A stretch of DNA of 64,000 bases from Isoetes taiwanensis (Eukaryota > Streptophyta > Lycopodiopsida > Isoetales > Isoetaceae). How positions within the stretch are numbered: position 1 is the stretch's first letter; each line of letters begins with the position of its first letter. The DNA lies in the NCBI GenBank assembly GCA_021234155.1, contig JAJEKV010000005.1, forward strand, positions 21,500,089-21,564,088. Reading direction: 5' to 3'. Of the stretch, positions 35,936 through 46,463 are shown piece after piece. The notes beneath the pieces were generated by a model. That model saw only the letters and a program-made list of their open reading frames with translations, did not search any database and had not been told where the DNA came from. The translations under genes and the position numbers were made by a program.

Positions 35936-36300
35936 CCAATCGATATCCAAATGTCGGTAGAGGCAGAGGCCGTGGAGAACCTCGATCGAATCAAAGGGAG
36001 CCGCCACCGAGGAAAGATGGGATACCGGATGATAGAATCATTGAGCCAAGGCACCGAAAGTGGTGAAGCTAGAGTCAGCCGCAGTTGATGGATCTTCCGC
36101 AACACCAAATGGTTGTGTACCGGCTCCACGGATAGAGCGCAAGAAGCTTGTGTAGTGCAGATTCCGTAAGGGTCATGATGGTTTTGCTTTTGTCTCATTG
36201 TTGTAGCAACCAGGTATCTTGCTTTAGTTTGCTAGTGCAAATTGTCAATAAGCATGACAGCCTCCTAGGATCGACTCCATGAGGACATGGGTTAAATTTT

Positions 36301-36314
36301 AGAAGGGGAGAAAA
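36301..36314 (+). other. Polypurine tract
   Basis: AGAAGGGGAGAAAA immediately precedes the TG of the 3' LTR, the position expected for plus-strand priming. Confidence 0.8.
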
Positions 36315-39300
36315 TGTAATGGTCCCGGGAAGTTAAGGACCAGTGATTGTACAAGTATTTGTACATAATCCACAAAAGCAAACTATAAAAAAGAAAAATT
36401 GTAGAAGAGGGCTTTTGTTGGTAGTAACGCGGAGGAGAACGGTTTTCAAGATTGTGGGGCTGAGGAGACACAGAGAAGGTGTGAGCTTGGCAATAGCATC
36501 AAGAACTCGTGATCGATCTATTCTATCGTGGGGTTTTGGATTTTGTGGATTCAAGTTGTAGTTGCATAGGCTGCCAAGAATCAATTTGTACATGCTTTTG
36601 GATGATAGATTTTTTATGATTAGCTATGATTGGAATGGCCGAGGCTCGTAAAGCCTCGAGGCTTAAAATTGAATATGCGTGAATTTTAATTAATTGAGGT
36701 GTTCAAAGAGCAACATGATAGAAGTTACAGGCTTAAGGCAAGCTTGAAAGGTAGGTTGAATTCGTTCTCAAGCTTAACCCGCATAAATAGAAGAAAGGCG
36801 CATGCATAAAAAGGGTGTCTGAGTTGCTGCATCAAGGCCTCGTGAGGTGTACAGAATGGTTTTGCTCCACCGAACTTTGCCGGCAAACAAAGGGATCCCG
36901 TGATTCAAATCACACTAGAATTGCATGATAGAGGCCGATTTGTGCCTTAGAAGGGCTGATCTGCCCTAAACGCAAAGGAATCGAGGAAAAGAGGCATCTT
37001 GAGCTGCCAAATTGGGCCCGAAGGGCCAAAATTTGGTCTTGATTCATGTAGAGAAGGCCGAAATTGCATGATAAGGGTTGGATTTGCTTCCTAGCAACTA
37101 GATTTGGGAAGACAAGGAGGGCAGATTTGAGTGAATCAAAGGCTGAAAGTATGCCTTAAGGAGACGCTTTGAGAGTCCCGTGAGCTGTCCAGACCGATTA
37201 GATCATCAGAAATCAGCCAAATCGATCAAAGTCAGTAGAAAAGGGCCGATTTGGGATGCAAAGTGGCCGATTTGGCTTGGGGAGGCTTCAATCGAGGAAT
37301 CGATGCCTTTAAGAAGTGCCGAAGTTACCTAAAAAGGAAGATGTCCAAGGCCTTGTTATATTTTGCTTTTGTGGTCTTTGTTTGGTTTGGTGGTCGTTAC
37401 TTTGTAGTCTTATAATATTAGGTAACTTTTGAACTTGGTACTAAATGGCTAAGATAAGAATAAGGGATACAAAGGAAGTAAGGTCATGGAGGAGAATAGA
37501 AGTTCATGATAGTGGGCTAGCCGAGAATTTTCCCCGCAGTTAAAGCAATAGGATAGGATATAGTAAGTCTATGACAAATGGGTTGTATTTAGCTAGGATA
37601 ATAGTTAATTTAAAAAGAATAAATCAAAGGTGCATGGGATAATTATGCATGCTTGCTCTTGGAGACAGGGCTAGTCTGGGGGCTGCTTGACGGAAGTTCC
37701 TGTGCGGCTAAGGCCGTGGGGACCCCATAGATTTTAAGCAGAAAAGCGCGAAGTTGGAGGCTTGTTTGAATGCAATTAATTCATTAGCTATGAACATGGA
37801 ATAATTTAAGGGCTAAACTTAGCTATTTGGCGATTTTTTAACACATTTTAAAAAAATGTTGGCTAAAGTAAATGGAAAAATTTGAGAAAAAAATAATAAT
37901 TTTAGCTTAACTTTTTTCGTGTCTGCACCAACCTTCGATCTCTTTAGCCAAATGCTAGAAAGTGAGAGAGTGAAATTTTGTATTGTTTAGCAAAACTCTA
38001 GAAACTTTTGGAATGAATTTCGGGCTAGTTTAGCTAATATCATTCTAATTTATAAGATTTATTTGATTAATAATTTATTTTCTAGTATCTATGATATAAT
38101 TTGAGGCCTAGACTTAGCTAACCGGCATTGTTATAGAATTTTCACAAAGCAAATGATTAAAATAAATGGAATCAATTGAAACAAAGTATAGTAATTTTAG
38201 TGAATATTTTTTCATTGACCACACCACGTAAAAAGTTTTGGATGAATTTTGGGTTAGTTTAGCTAAATGCTAGAAAGTATGAGAGAGAGAAAAATGTGTA
38301 GAGTTTAGCTAAATCACGTAAAAGTTCGGGATTAACTGGGCAAGTTTAGCTAAAGCCATTATGGCTAATAAGAAATAAGTTTATTAGTAATTTATTCCCC
38401 GGCTATGAAGTGGAATTTTAAATATTAAAACCCGAAACCATATCTAAGGAAGCTTAACTAAATAATATGGTGAAGTGAGTAATCGTGATCGACCTTATAG
38501 GGATGGTTTGAGCACGCTACATCAACGCTGAATTATCATTATGGTTTTCATCACCGATCTAGCTACTTTCAAGATAGTTAGGTTGTATGGGCAACCTCGA
38601 CAAGGGCTAAGAGTATGATCTAGGCACATTTATAGTAAATTCTCTAATGAACACACATGTTATGGTCTTTGAATTGTTCCAATCGTTGTTCTTGATATTA
38701 TGTATGTACTTGAACCTCCGGGCCTGGACTTCCGTGTTCGGGTGGCCCGGGTAGTTCCGCATTCTCATGTCATCCGTGTTCTTTGTATCTATGCTCAGGA
38801 CACCGGGGGCGTGGCCTCCTCACGCGTAGCTTCCCTAAGTGAGGTTGTACGCCAACTCCCCGCGGACTCCATGGTAAGAGGTCCTCCAAATGTGACGGGT
38901 CGGGAAGGGTATGCGATAACGAGGTTCACCCCCACCAACTCCGCCAATCCGGGCTCTAATGTGAGCTGGCCGGGCATTTCTCGCTAACGAGCCCGCTTGT
39001 AGGTCGGGCCGAGCTTCCCATTGTCCCGAGATTTGTTATGTTGTTTTGGTACTTTGGCTTTGTGTTCTTTGCTCCCCGACTTCTTATGATGTTTCTTTCG
39101 TTGTCATTGTCTAGCACCGCACATAGTCTCTTGTATATTTGGAATTGTCTATGTTCTTGTTATCCAAGATGCCCGAAAGTGTTTCCATGTATGCAAAGCA
39201 GAACAGCCTACGGATCCCCACTTAGTCACGAGGACTAACCCCCCGAAGTGCATGTGCAAAGGAACCCGCAAGGTGGCGGTCAAGTTGATGGTGGCAATGT

Positions 39301-39601
39301 GGCCGAATCGCTTGAGTTCTAGAGCTAGCAGCTTCGCTGATTCGCCGCTGTTGTTGTATATGGATATTGATACACATTGTAAATATTTACGCTATTGATT
39401 TGTCCAGTTAGAACTTGGAATATATTAAGCTTGTGAATATGTTGAATGCATGAACCAGGATTGCTTGTTGAGCCTAAACTGTGGATTTAATTTGCAAAGG
39501 AAGATTTAATTCTTCACCTAAATTCACCTGTGCATAAATCTAGTTGTAAGTCAGACAAGATCCCGAGTTGCCCGGAGGGTCAACTCGGCAGGCTCGTCAC
39601 A
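36315..39601 (+). repeat. 3' LTR (3.3 kb, full length)
   Basis: Begins TGTAATGGTCCCGGG and ends CGTCACA. It contains the 615-bp block missing from the 5' LTR. The part from about 37,235 on also matches 1-2,411. Confidence 0.9.
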
Positions 39602-39606
39602 AGAAA

Positions 39607-40620
39607 TGGCGGACTGTAATCCTTACTTCTGAAATCGAGCTGAGCTGGCGTGTGGCCAGGATCCTGGGCGACCCCTCTCCCCCGACCAAGAATCCTGGGC
39701 ATGACCTGGTTTAGGATGCGAAAGAGTGATACGAGGGCTGTCCAGGACTGAAAAAATCTCTTTTGTGATTGGTCGAATTTTTCTTAGGTGGTCGGGCGCA
39801 GGTATGATTTCACCCTCAAAGGGAGCTGGGGTTTTTTCCTTTTGATTCCCACAACAGGTTTTTTTACTCGAGCTAGAGATCAACTCTGCAGGGGGGATAT
39901 ACATCATACATTGCACATTTGATCTCACCGTCGAAGATACATGCTACTTATTTTGTTTTACAAGAGAGCAAGGTTGCAGGGGGATGTTGGAATGTGTTAT
40001 ATTTATACATGCGTGCAACCTTTGTCTATTATTGGCTCAAGGAGCCTTTAGCCCTCATTGTATATAAGCGCATGCTCTCTTCATGAATATTATCATTCAT
40101 TTTGAGATTAACTTGTGTTCTCCATGTCTTGTTGTGTGTTGAAGGTGTTCCTGGCAAACCTTCAACCTCAATGGCTTAGAACCGTGAGGTTGCTTCAGGC
40201 AACCACTCTGATCAAGAAGATTGCAAAAATTATGCTCAAACTTTGTGTTAGGACTACTTTCCCAAAACTAGACAAAATGATCCTTAGCAAAGCAGATGCC
40301 ATTTGCAGGCAGACTTGAGTTTTGACATGATTCCAATTCAAGAATATGCTCCGACACTCCAAGAATCTATGGTTAAAAGTCAAGTGCAAAAAGATATGCA
40401 GAGGCTACTCAAATTTGCCTTTCTGCAAGTCAAAATTTGGTCAATGTCCTTGGCAGCAAGCTAATTTTTGCAAGAGGAAAATACAACTTCTTTTTCACTT
40501 CTGACACTTGATTCTGACTCTGACAGGCCTGCACATAAGGTTCACCAAGTTTTTTCCAAAACAATGTGAAAAAATGCCCTGAAATTGAGATTTTTTGCTC
40601 AAAGACTGTAAATGCAAAAA
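39607..40620 (+). mobile_element. Copia-like remnant with short LTR, copy B
   Basis: Counterpart of 2,412-3,425. The putative LTR is 39,985-40,164 (TGTTGG...CCTTCA), with TGTATATAAG inside. From about 39,750 on it is almost identical to copy A, but 39,607-39,730 differs at CAG/CTG-like sites. Confidence 0.4.
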
Positions 40621-41806
40621 CAGTAAGCCGCCCCACATACCCGGGTTTACCACGTGGTGGGAGGAGATTGGATGGGGGAGTGACTAGGCCGGGGGGATAG
40701 ATAGGAATTTATTTATTTTTTTCAAATTTGGCACAAATCCCAAGAAGTGAAAAATGAAGGTCAATATGGGGTCCTTTTCAAAGATTCTTTTTCCACAAGA
40801 AATCTTTTTTGATGCTCTATAAGATGGAAGAATCTTTTTGCAAAAATCCCATCGATCCGAGACATCGGATCGAAATTCTATAATGGGGTGAGCATGCATG
40901 TCTTGCATGCATGCATGTCTTGCATGCATGCATGCGGCGCATGCCTTCTCTGGTTAGGTGATCGCTATTTTAGGCGCGGTTCTGCATCAACATCTCATCG
41001 GCGCTTCCTCTTCTCTCTCAGCAGTACCTTATTCTCTTTTCTTTGAACCCATGCAGGGGAGAGGCTTCTCCCCGCTTTGGTTTGACCAATTTACGCTTTC
41101 ATCATGCCGTGGCATGTCCTTTCTCTACCTTGCCTCTTCTTTTTTAGCCTTCATCCTTTGACCTTTCGGCCCTCGATCCCCGCTTTTGATAAGGAAGTCC
41201 TTTTCTATTTGGGGGAGGTTTTTGTTGGTTTCATCGCAGCCTCATTCTAGAATCCCATCGATCCGAGACATCAGATCGAAATTCTAGAATGGGGCGAGCA
41301 TGCATGTCTTGCACGCATGCATGCGGCGCATGCCTTATCTGGTTGGGTGATCGCTATTTTAGGCGCGGTTCTGCATCAACGTCTCATCGGCACTTCCTCT
41401 TCTCTCACATCAGTAACTTATTCTCTTCTCTTTGAACCCACCCTCCCCCTTCTTTGTTTAATGTATTTGTCGCCCGCACGCCAGAACCAGCCCCTCTATT
41501 TGAAGAGGTTTTTGTTTTATTGTCGCGTGGCACGCGTGATCAGCCCCTCCACTTTGGGAGGTTTGTTTTGTCACCATTTTTCTAGTGTTGGTGATGTGCA
41601 GGTACAGGTTGGCGAGCGGCAGCAGCTTCGACTTCTCCATTCGTGGGTTTTGGGAGTTTACTTCTCTACCTTACGCCCGTCCAAGCCCCTTCGTCGGCTT
41701 ATCACTAGGGTTTTTCCTTGAAACCCAAAGGGCTTGGCAGGTTTTTAATCCCGGTGATAAGCTTTCGGTAGGTACACAAGCCAAACATCTATTAGCATTG
41801 TATTTT
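40621..41806 (+). repeat. Repeat block with CATGCATG clusters, copy B
   Basis: Counterpart of 3,425-4,660. CATGCATG clusters lie at 40,892-40,940 and 41,298-41,330. No gene. It abuts the left TIR of the DNA transposon. Confidence 0.6.
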
Positions 41807-41834
41807 AGGGTGTTTTTTTATTGGTGGTGTACAA
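41807..41834 (+). repeat. Left terminal inverted repeat (copy B)
   Basis: AGGGTG, T-run, ATTGGTGGTGTACAA; inverted partner at 48,586-48,614. Confidence 0.87.
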
Positions 41835-41840
41835 TTCAGC

Positions 41841-44800
41841 ATGTCGCGACATAGGGTGATTAACGGTGTCGATCGTTCTTCATCGCGGACGCTTTTCGCA
41901 CTGGCCATCGTTTTTCCTGTGCCCGCCAAAATTTCCCAACCTCCGGAACGCTGGATCCATAACCAATTCAGGAAGATCGGCCGATTTGGTGTCAATGTCA
42001 GCGATCCCTGGTATGTAGCTGCTTGGATGGTGTTTGGAATTTGGAATTGGCGGGCAAATTTCCCAAAGAATGTTTTTGTTTGGGAGAATGCAGCTACTGC
42101 TTTCTTTTCCAGAATTCTTCCAATGCAGGCGAATTGGCCAGATCTCTTTCGTTTGGCCATTGCAAGGAATGGAGTACTGTTTGATCCAAACAATCTATTC
42201 TCCAGTTTGCATAATCTTCAAGAGCAGTCCCACCAATTCAAGGAGCTATGTGGTCGACTAGCTTCCAAGATTGCTGGGTCGACTCCATATACTCAGCATA
42301 TACAACAATCTTTTGTCTATGAATGCATTCCCGTAATCAGCTCTTCAAAGATGCCATGGGAATTTTATTTTGGTTCTTGAATTTTGTTTCCTAATTTGCG
42401 TAAGAAGTGGAGGATACAAATGTTCCTACATATGATGATACTTGTGTTAATTATATACATGACATCCAAAATCAGACATGCGGTGACATAGTGGAAGTGT
42501 GTACATTCTTTCATGTGCGCTTTTTTTAAGCAACTGTTTTATGTCGTGCTTAATTTATTTCATATATAGTGCTTCATTCTCAGTATTGTTTACTATTTGC
42601 AGAATATGAAACACAGATAGAAGATAGTCTGTTACTCTACAGGAAAATCAGTGCAGAAAAGAGAAGGTAGTAGAGAGCAAGAAAGAGAGCAAGGGAAGCC
42701 GAATTGAAGGAAGAGGACAAAGAATTTGAAGAGAATGTTTTCAGTAAGAGAAGAAAACAGCAAATGTCGAGGTTGATTGCAGACCATGCTAATGAGATAT
42801 ATCATAAAGTTTCAAAAAATGAGAGGAAAGAAGTCCTTCAAGGTGCTGCTAAGTTGCTGCCAGAATTTGAAATGTTAAAATTGACAGAAGTAGACACAAT
42901 GAGAAATATAGTTAACAACCTCAAGAATTCTCTTGCAAACCATAAGCATGCCAGATCTACTGATGTACTTACAGCAAGGACCTCAGCCATGGTATATGCT
43001 GTTGTCCCCTGGCACTAATTGCTTGGGAACTTCCAAATGCCGAAACTTGAATAGAAGATATGTGACAACAGCAGTTCAGAGGAGAAAAACAGCCGAAATT
43101 GGTGATGGCCCATGGTCAATGTTCAAAAAGAAAACCAGATCTGATAAACTAAGCAGAAAACAGCAGAAATTAGTAATTGATTTTTGGACATTTCAGACTT
43201 GTGTCACCATGCAAGAAACATGTTATTAAGATTAGGCTTGGCAGAGGAAACAAGATAATGCATGCTCTACACTTCTTGGAAGAAACTGAGGTTGGTTTTT
43301 TTCTTTTAAGTTTATGATTCGTTTGTTTACAATACTAATGTACTTGTTACTTTTAATGCAGTGTTCTTTTTATGCTAGTTTTCGAAAAAAATATCCAAAA
43401 TTCGAAGTTTCATTCTCAGCTTTTCGTGCACTGAAACCTCCATTTGTTCGAAAAGTAAAGGACAGGGAGACTTGTTGTTGTGTGTATCATATGAGACTAG
43501 ATTATGTTAGACAAGCACTAAACAAGATTAGGTTGGATTCAAAGATTCATGGTGCTGATTGTAGTTGTACTTGTTCTGTTTGTGGTGCTGGAGCAAAGTG
43601 TGAAGCTAATACTAAGACCTACAAATCTTCAAGTGATTTGTGGAGGTCAATTGTATGTTCCAAGGACATTGCAGATGGGTGGTATACTCATAATTGCATG
43701 TTGCTGAAATGCACTGCTTGTGGCAAGTTACCTATGTGTCCAAAAGAATTAAGCAAGGCTGCAGGGCATTTAGTAGATTGGAAAACTTTTGATAGGGTGG
43801 GTGATCTACATTTCCTTTATGCTTTTGTGGTTCTATTAAACTAATCATTGCTTTGCTTTTAGGTTTATGAATCAGCAAAAGAACCTGATGGCAAAGGTGG
43901 GACGAATGTGGTTCCAAAGCCTGTTATGAAGCTGGTATACAAGACGAATTCAACAGCAGATGTGATGTCATATGCTAAAAATATTTTAATTGAATTCATT
44001 CCCCATAATTATGAGGCTAGATGGCAGGCAAAACAATTCAGAGACTGTTTAGGCACTTTCCCAGAAAACACAGTGGTATTTGTCATTGATTTCGCTGAAA
44101 ACTATACCTTCAAGATACAACAAGAAATCCAAAGCTTACATTGGAGAAATGACCAATGCACAATACTTGTGCACATCACTTATAGGCATGCAACTGCAAA
44201 AGAGGTGGAGGAGAATTCATTATGCAAAGGTGATAGGAATATCATCAAGGAGACACACTTTTACATTTCGGATGATAGGGAGCATGACACCTTGTTTGTC
44301 CAGCACTGTCTTAACAAGCATGCTGATTACTTGGCCAACAAGGAAGTCAAATACAACAACCATGTAATGTGGTCAGATGGCTGCTCATCTCAGTTCAAGG
44401 GTGCAAGAAATTTCTACTTTCTTGGTAGATTTTATAAGATCTCAGGCATTCCAATTCACTGGAACTACTTTGCATCATATCATGGAAAAGGTAAATTCCA
44501 ATGTCTCATTAAGGCTGGAATGTGCAAAACATTAAAGATAGTTGTTTGTTACCTTGCAGGGGAGCATGATGGGGCAGGGGTTGTTCTGAAGAGAGCACTC
44601 ACCCATGAAATGTTAAAAAGAAATTCCAAACCTTTAAGAAATGCCCGAGACGTTGTTCAATTCTGCACGGAGCACTTCAAAGATTCTGACAAACATAGGT
44701 ACCGTGATATGTTAATCAAGATCGCTGCATCGGTGTTTGCTGTGGTAAACATTACTAACTGTAACAAATTATTAATTGTTTTTAGGTACTTTTGGGAGAT

Positions 44801-45865
44801 AAAGATTGATAAAGTAAGCAGAGTTGAGCAGTTTGACTGTGCTACTTTATCAGGGTCTAGTAAATTCCATAGCATCGTGCCAAGAACTCCAAGGATGCTA
44901 CTCAAGTTGCACATATGAATTACTCGTGCTTTTGTCATGATTGTTGGTTGGGTAAGTACAGTAAGTGCATAAACAAAGATAGAATAGGTACCTGGACTTT
45001 TTCAGAATTAAGACCAGGGATTCAAGATGATACCGCATTTGTGGATGGGCCAGTCTATGAGGGGGATGCTGAGTGGAAATCAGATATTATTGATGTAGGG
45101 GAGAACTTTGCAGTGGTTGCTCCAGCAGATAACAAGGAGAAGGTTGACTTCTACATCTTAAAGTGCACTATACCTAAGCATGTTGTAGAGAAGGCCTACA
45201 AAGACCCATGGGGCCAAAAATTTGGGAGGAGGGAAGTCGCTAGACAGCAAGTTTTATAAACTGGTAGGAGACAACAAATATGAGCTGCTTGAATATGAGC
45301 CAGACTGCAATGTTTATAGTCACCTGGTTGTGTCATGCAATTTTGAAATGAAAGATGTAGGATGTAATATGTTTGAATTGGAAGCTGATGTCCATGAAAA
45401 CATACTTGAAAGTTTGCAGACTCATTCACATATATTAGCACAATGTGATGTTGCCGGCCAGCAAAGAATCCGTGACCCAAAACAACGTGTAAGTCAACGT
45501 GACAAGTCACAGGTAAGTCAACAGACAAGTCAGCAGACAAGGTGGCATGCAAATCAGTAGCCAAGTCAGCAGGCAAGGTGGCAGCCAAGTCAACAGCCAA
45601 GTCACAGGTAAGTCAACAGACAAGTCGCCAGACAAGGTGGCGTGCAAATCAAGAGCCAAGTCAGCAGGCAAGGTGGCAGCCAAATCACCAGCCAAGTCAG
45701 CAGACAAGTCAACGACAAGTCACAGACAAGGTGGCAGCAAATCAAGAGCCAAGTCAAGAGCAAGGTGGCGTACCAAGTCAATGTACCAAGTCATCAGGCA
45801 ATATGGCAGCCAAGTCAACAGCTAAATCATCCAAGTCTAAAATTACCAAAAGATTAGACAAGTGA
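41841..45865 (+). CDS. DDE-like transposase candidate of the TIR transposon, copy B (six exons, some frame breaks)
   Basis: Proposed exons: 41,841-42,332, 42,402-42,500, 42,603-43,290, 43,362-43,796, 43,863-44,698, 44,786-45,865; splice phases agree. Exon 1 (MSRHRV...) has a Trp-rich N-terminal domain (ERWIHNQF, AAWMVFGIWNWR) I do not recognise. Exon 3 is charged and helical. Exon 4 has Cys pairs (CSCTCSVCGAGAKC, CTACGKLPMCP). Exon 5 holds the likely catalytic core: VFVIDFAENYTF, SDGCSSQFKGARNFYF and HGKG...GEHDGAG, with D/D/D-E candidates, plus an RHAT...ETHFYISDDREHDT block. Exon 6 has CFCHDCWLGKYSKC and a lysine/serine-rich tail. A TAGTAG in exon 3 (42,668) occurs in both copies. One-base frame shifts near 43,210, 44,886 and 45,243 remain. 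Same-family proteins occur in other eukaryotes with the ENY/SDG/HGKG signature; function inferred. Confidence 0.72.
44699..44785 (+). other. Putative 87-nt intron, in frame and stop-free
   Basis: Donor CATAG|GTACCG and acceptor TTTTTAG|GTACTT. Splicing joins DKHR to YFWEIKIDK. Because it is 87 nt with no stop, retention adds 29 residues. Confidence 0.55.
45480..45820 (+). repeat. Short tandem repeat encoding the transposase basic tail (copy B)
   Basis: Imperfect units such as CAAGTCAGCAGGCAAGGTGG. Depending on frame they read AKSAGKVAAKST or SQVSRQGGSQV; the end of the gene uses AAKSTAKSSKSKITKRLDK then stop. Confidence 0.8.
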
Positions 45866-46463
45866 GCCTAACGAACTCACAATAAATAATTGTAAACATA
45901 CAATTGACAATTTCATTCCAACCATCCCTTGACAATGTAAATGCCAAGAACAAAATAAAACCATTGTGCCATTATACCATTATGCAAATGGTTAATGCAA
46001 ATGGGTTTGGTTAATTCTTCCCATGTTCCAAACCAATCAATTGTAACAATCAAAGAATTAACTTTGAATTCTAAATTGAAATAACTTTGAATTAACTATC
46101 AATTAACTTTGATTGCAAATGCATGTAAATGGTTGTGCAAATGCTCTATGGTTATCTAATTCTAATGGTCATCTAATTCTATGATTATCCACTTCAAACA
46201 ACCATTAGTTAATTTTAATGGTTAAAACAATGGTATCAAAATCAATCCAATGGTCTTAAATTTTCAGCCTATTCATCTCACATAACATCAACAAGAAGGT
46301 GGATATATATATATTGATTTCAGTAAGCCGTATACAAAATTGAACCAAGTACAAAATTGGAGGATGCTTAGCAGACGAAATTGCATCCCACCTTCAATAA
46401 CTTAAATCACTTCATAGGTATGGTAGCTTATTAGAAGATAAGCTTATTCTGAAGTTCTCACAG
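45866..46463. other. AT-rich spacer between convergent genes (copy B)
   Basis: Same as 8,779-9,378. No gene. Confidence 0.5.

Larger units (their letters stand above)
32141..39606 (+). mobile_element. Complete gag-only LTR retrotransposon (TR-GAG-like)
   Basis: The element is 32,146-39,601, flanked on both sides by AGAAA (32,141-32,145 and 39,602-39,606). Both LTRs start TGTAATGGTC and end CACA. A primer-binding site resembling the initiator-tRNA(Met) complement follows the 5' LTR by 2 bases, and a polypurine tract AGAAGGGGAGAAAA precedes the 3' LTR. The internal region is only 1,475 bp and encodes a Gag; I find no protease, RT, RNase H or integrase. This matches non-autonomous TR-GAG/LARD-type elements known in plants. 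Mobilisation would need enzymes from a partner element, not seen here. Confidence 0.9.

Noticed and set aside
35492-36007. 171-codon minus-strand open frame in the retrotransposon interior
   Set aside because: It overlaps the Gag-coding plus strand and has no recognisable motif.
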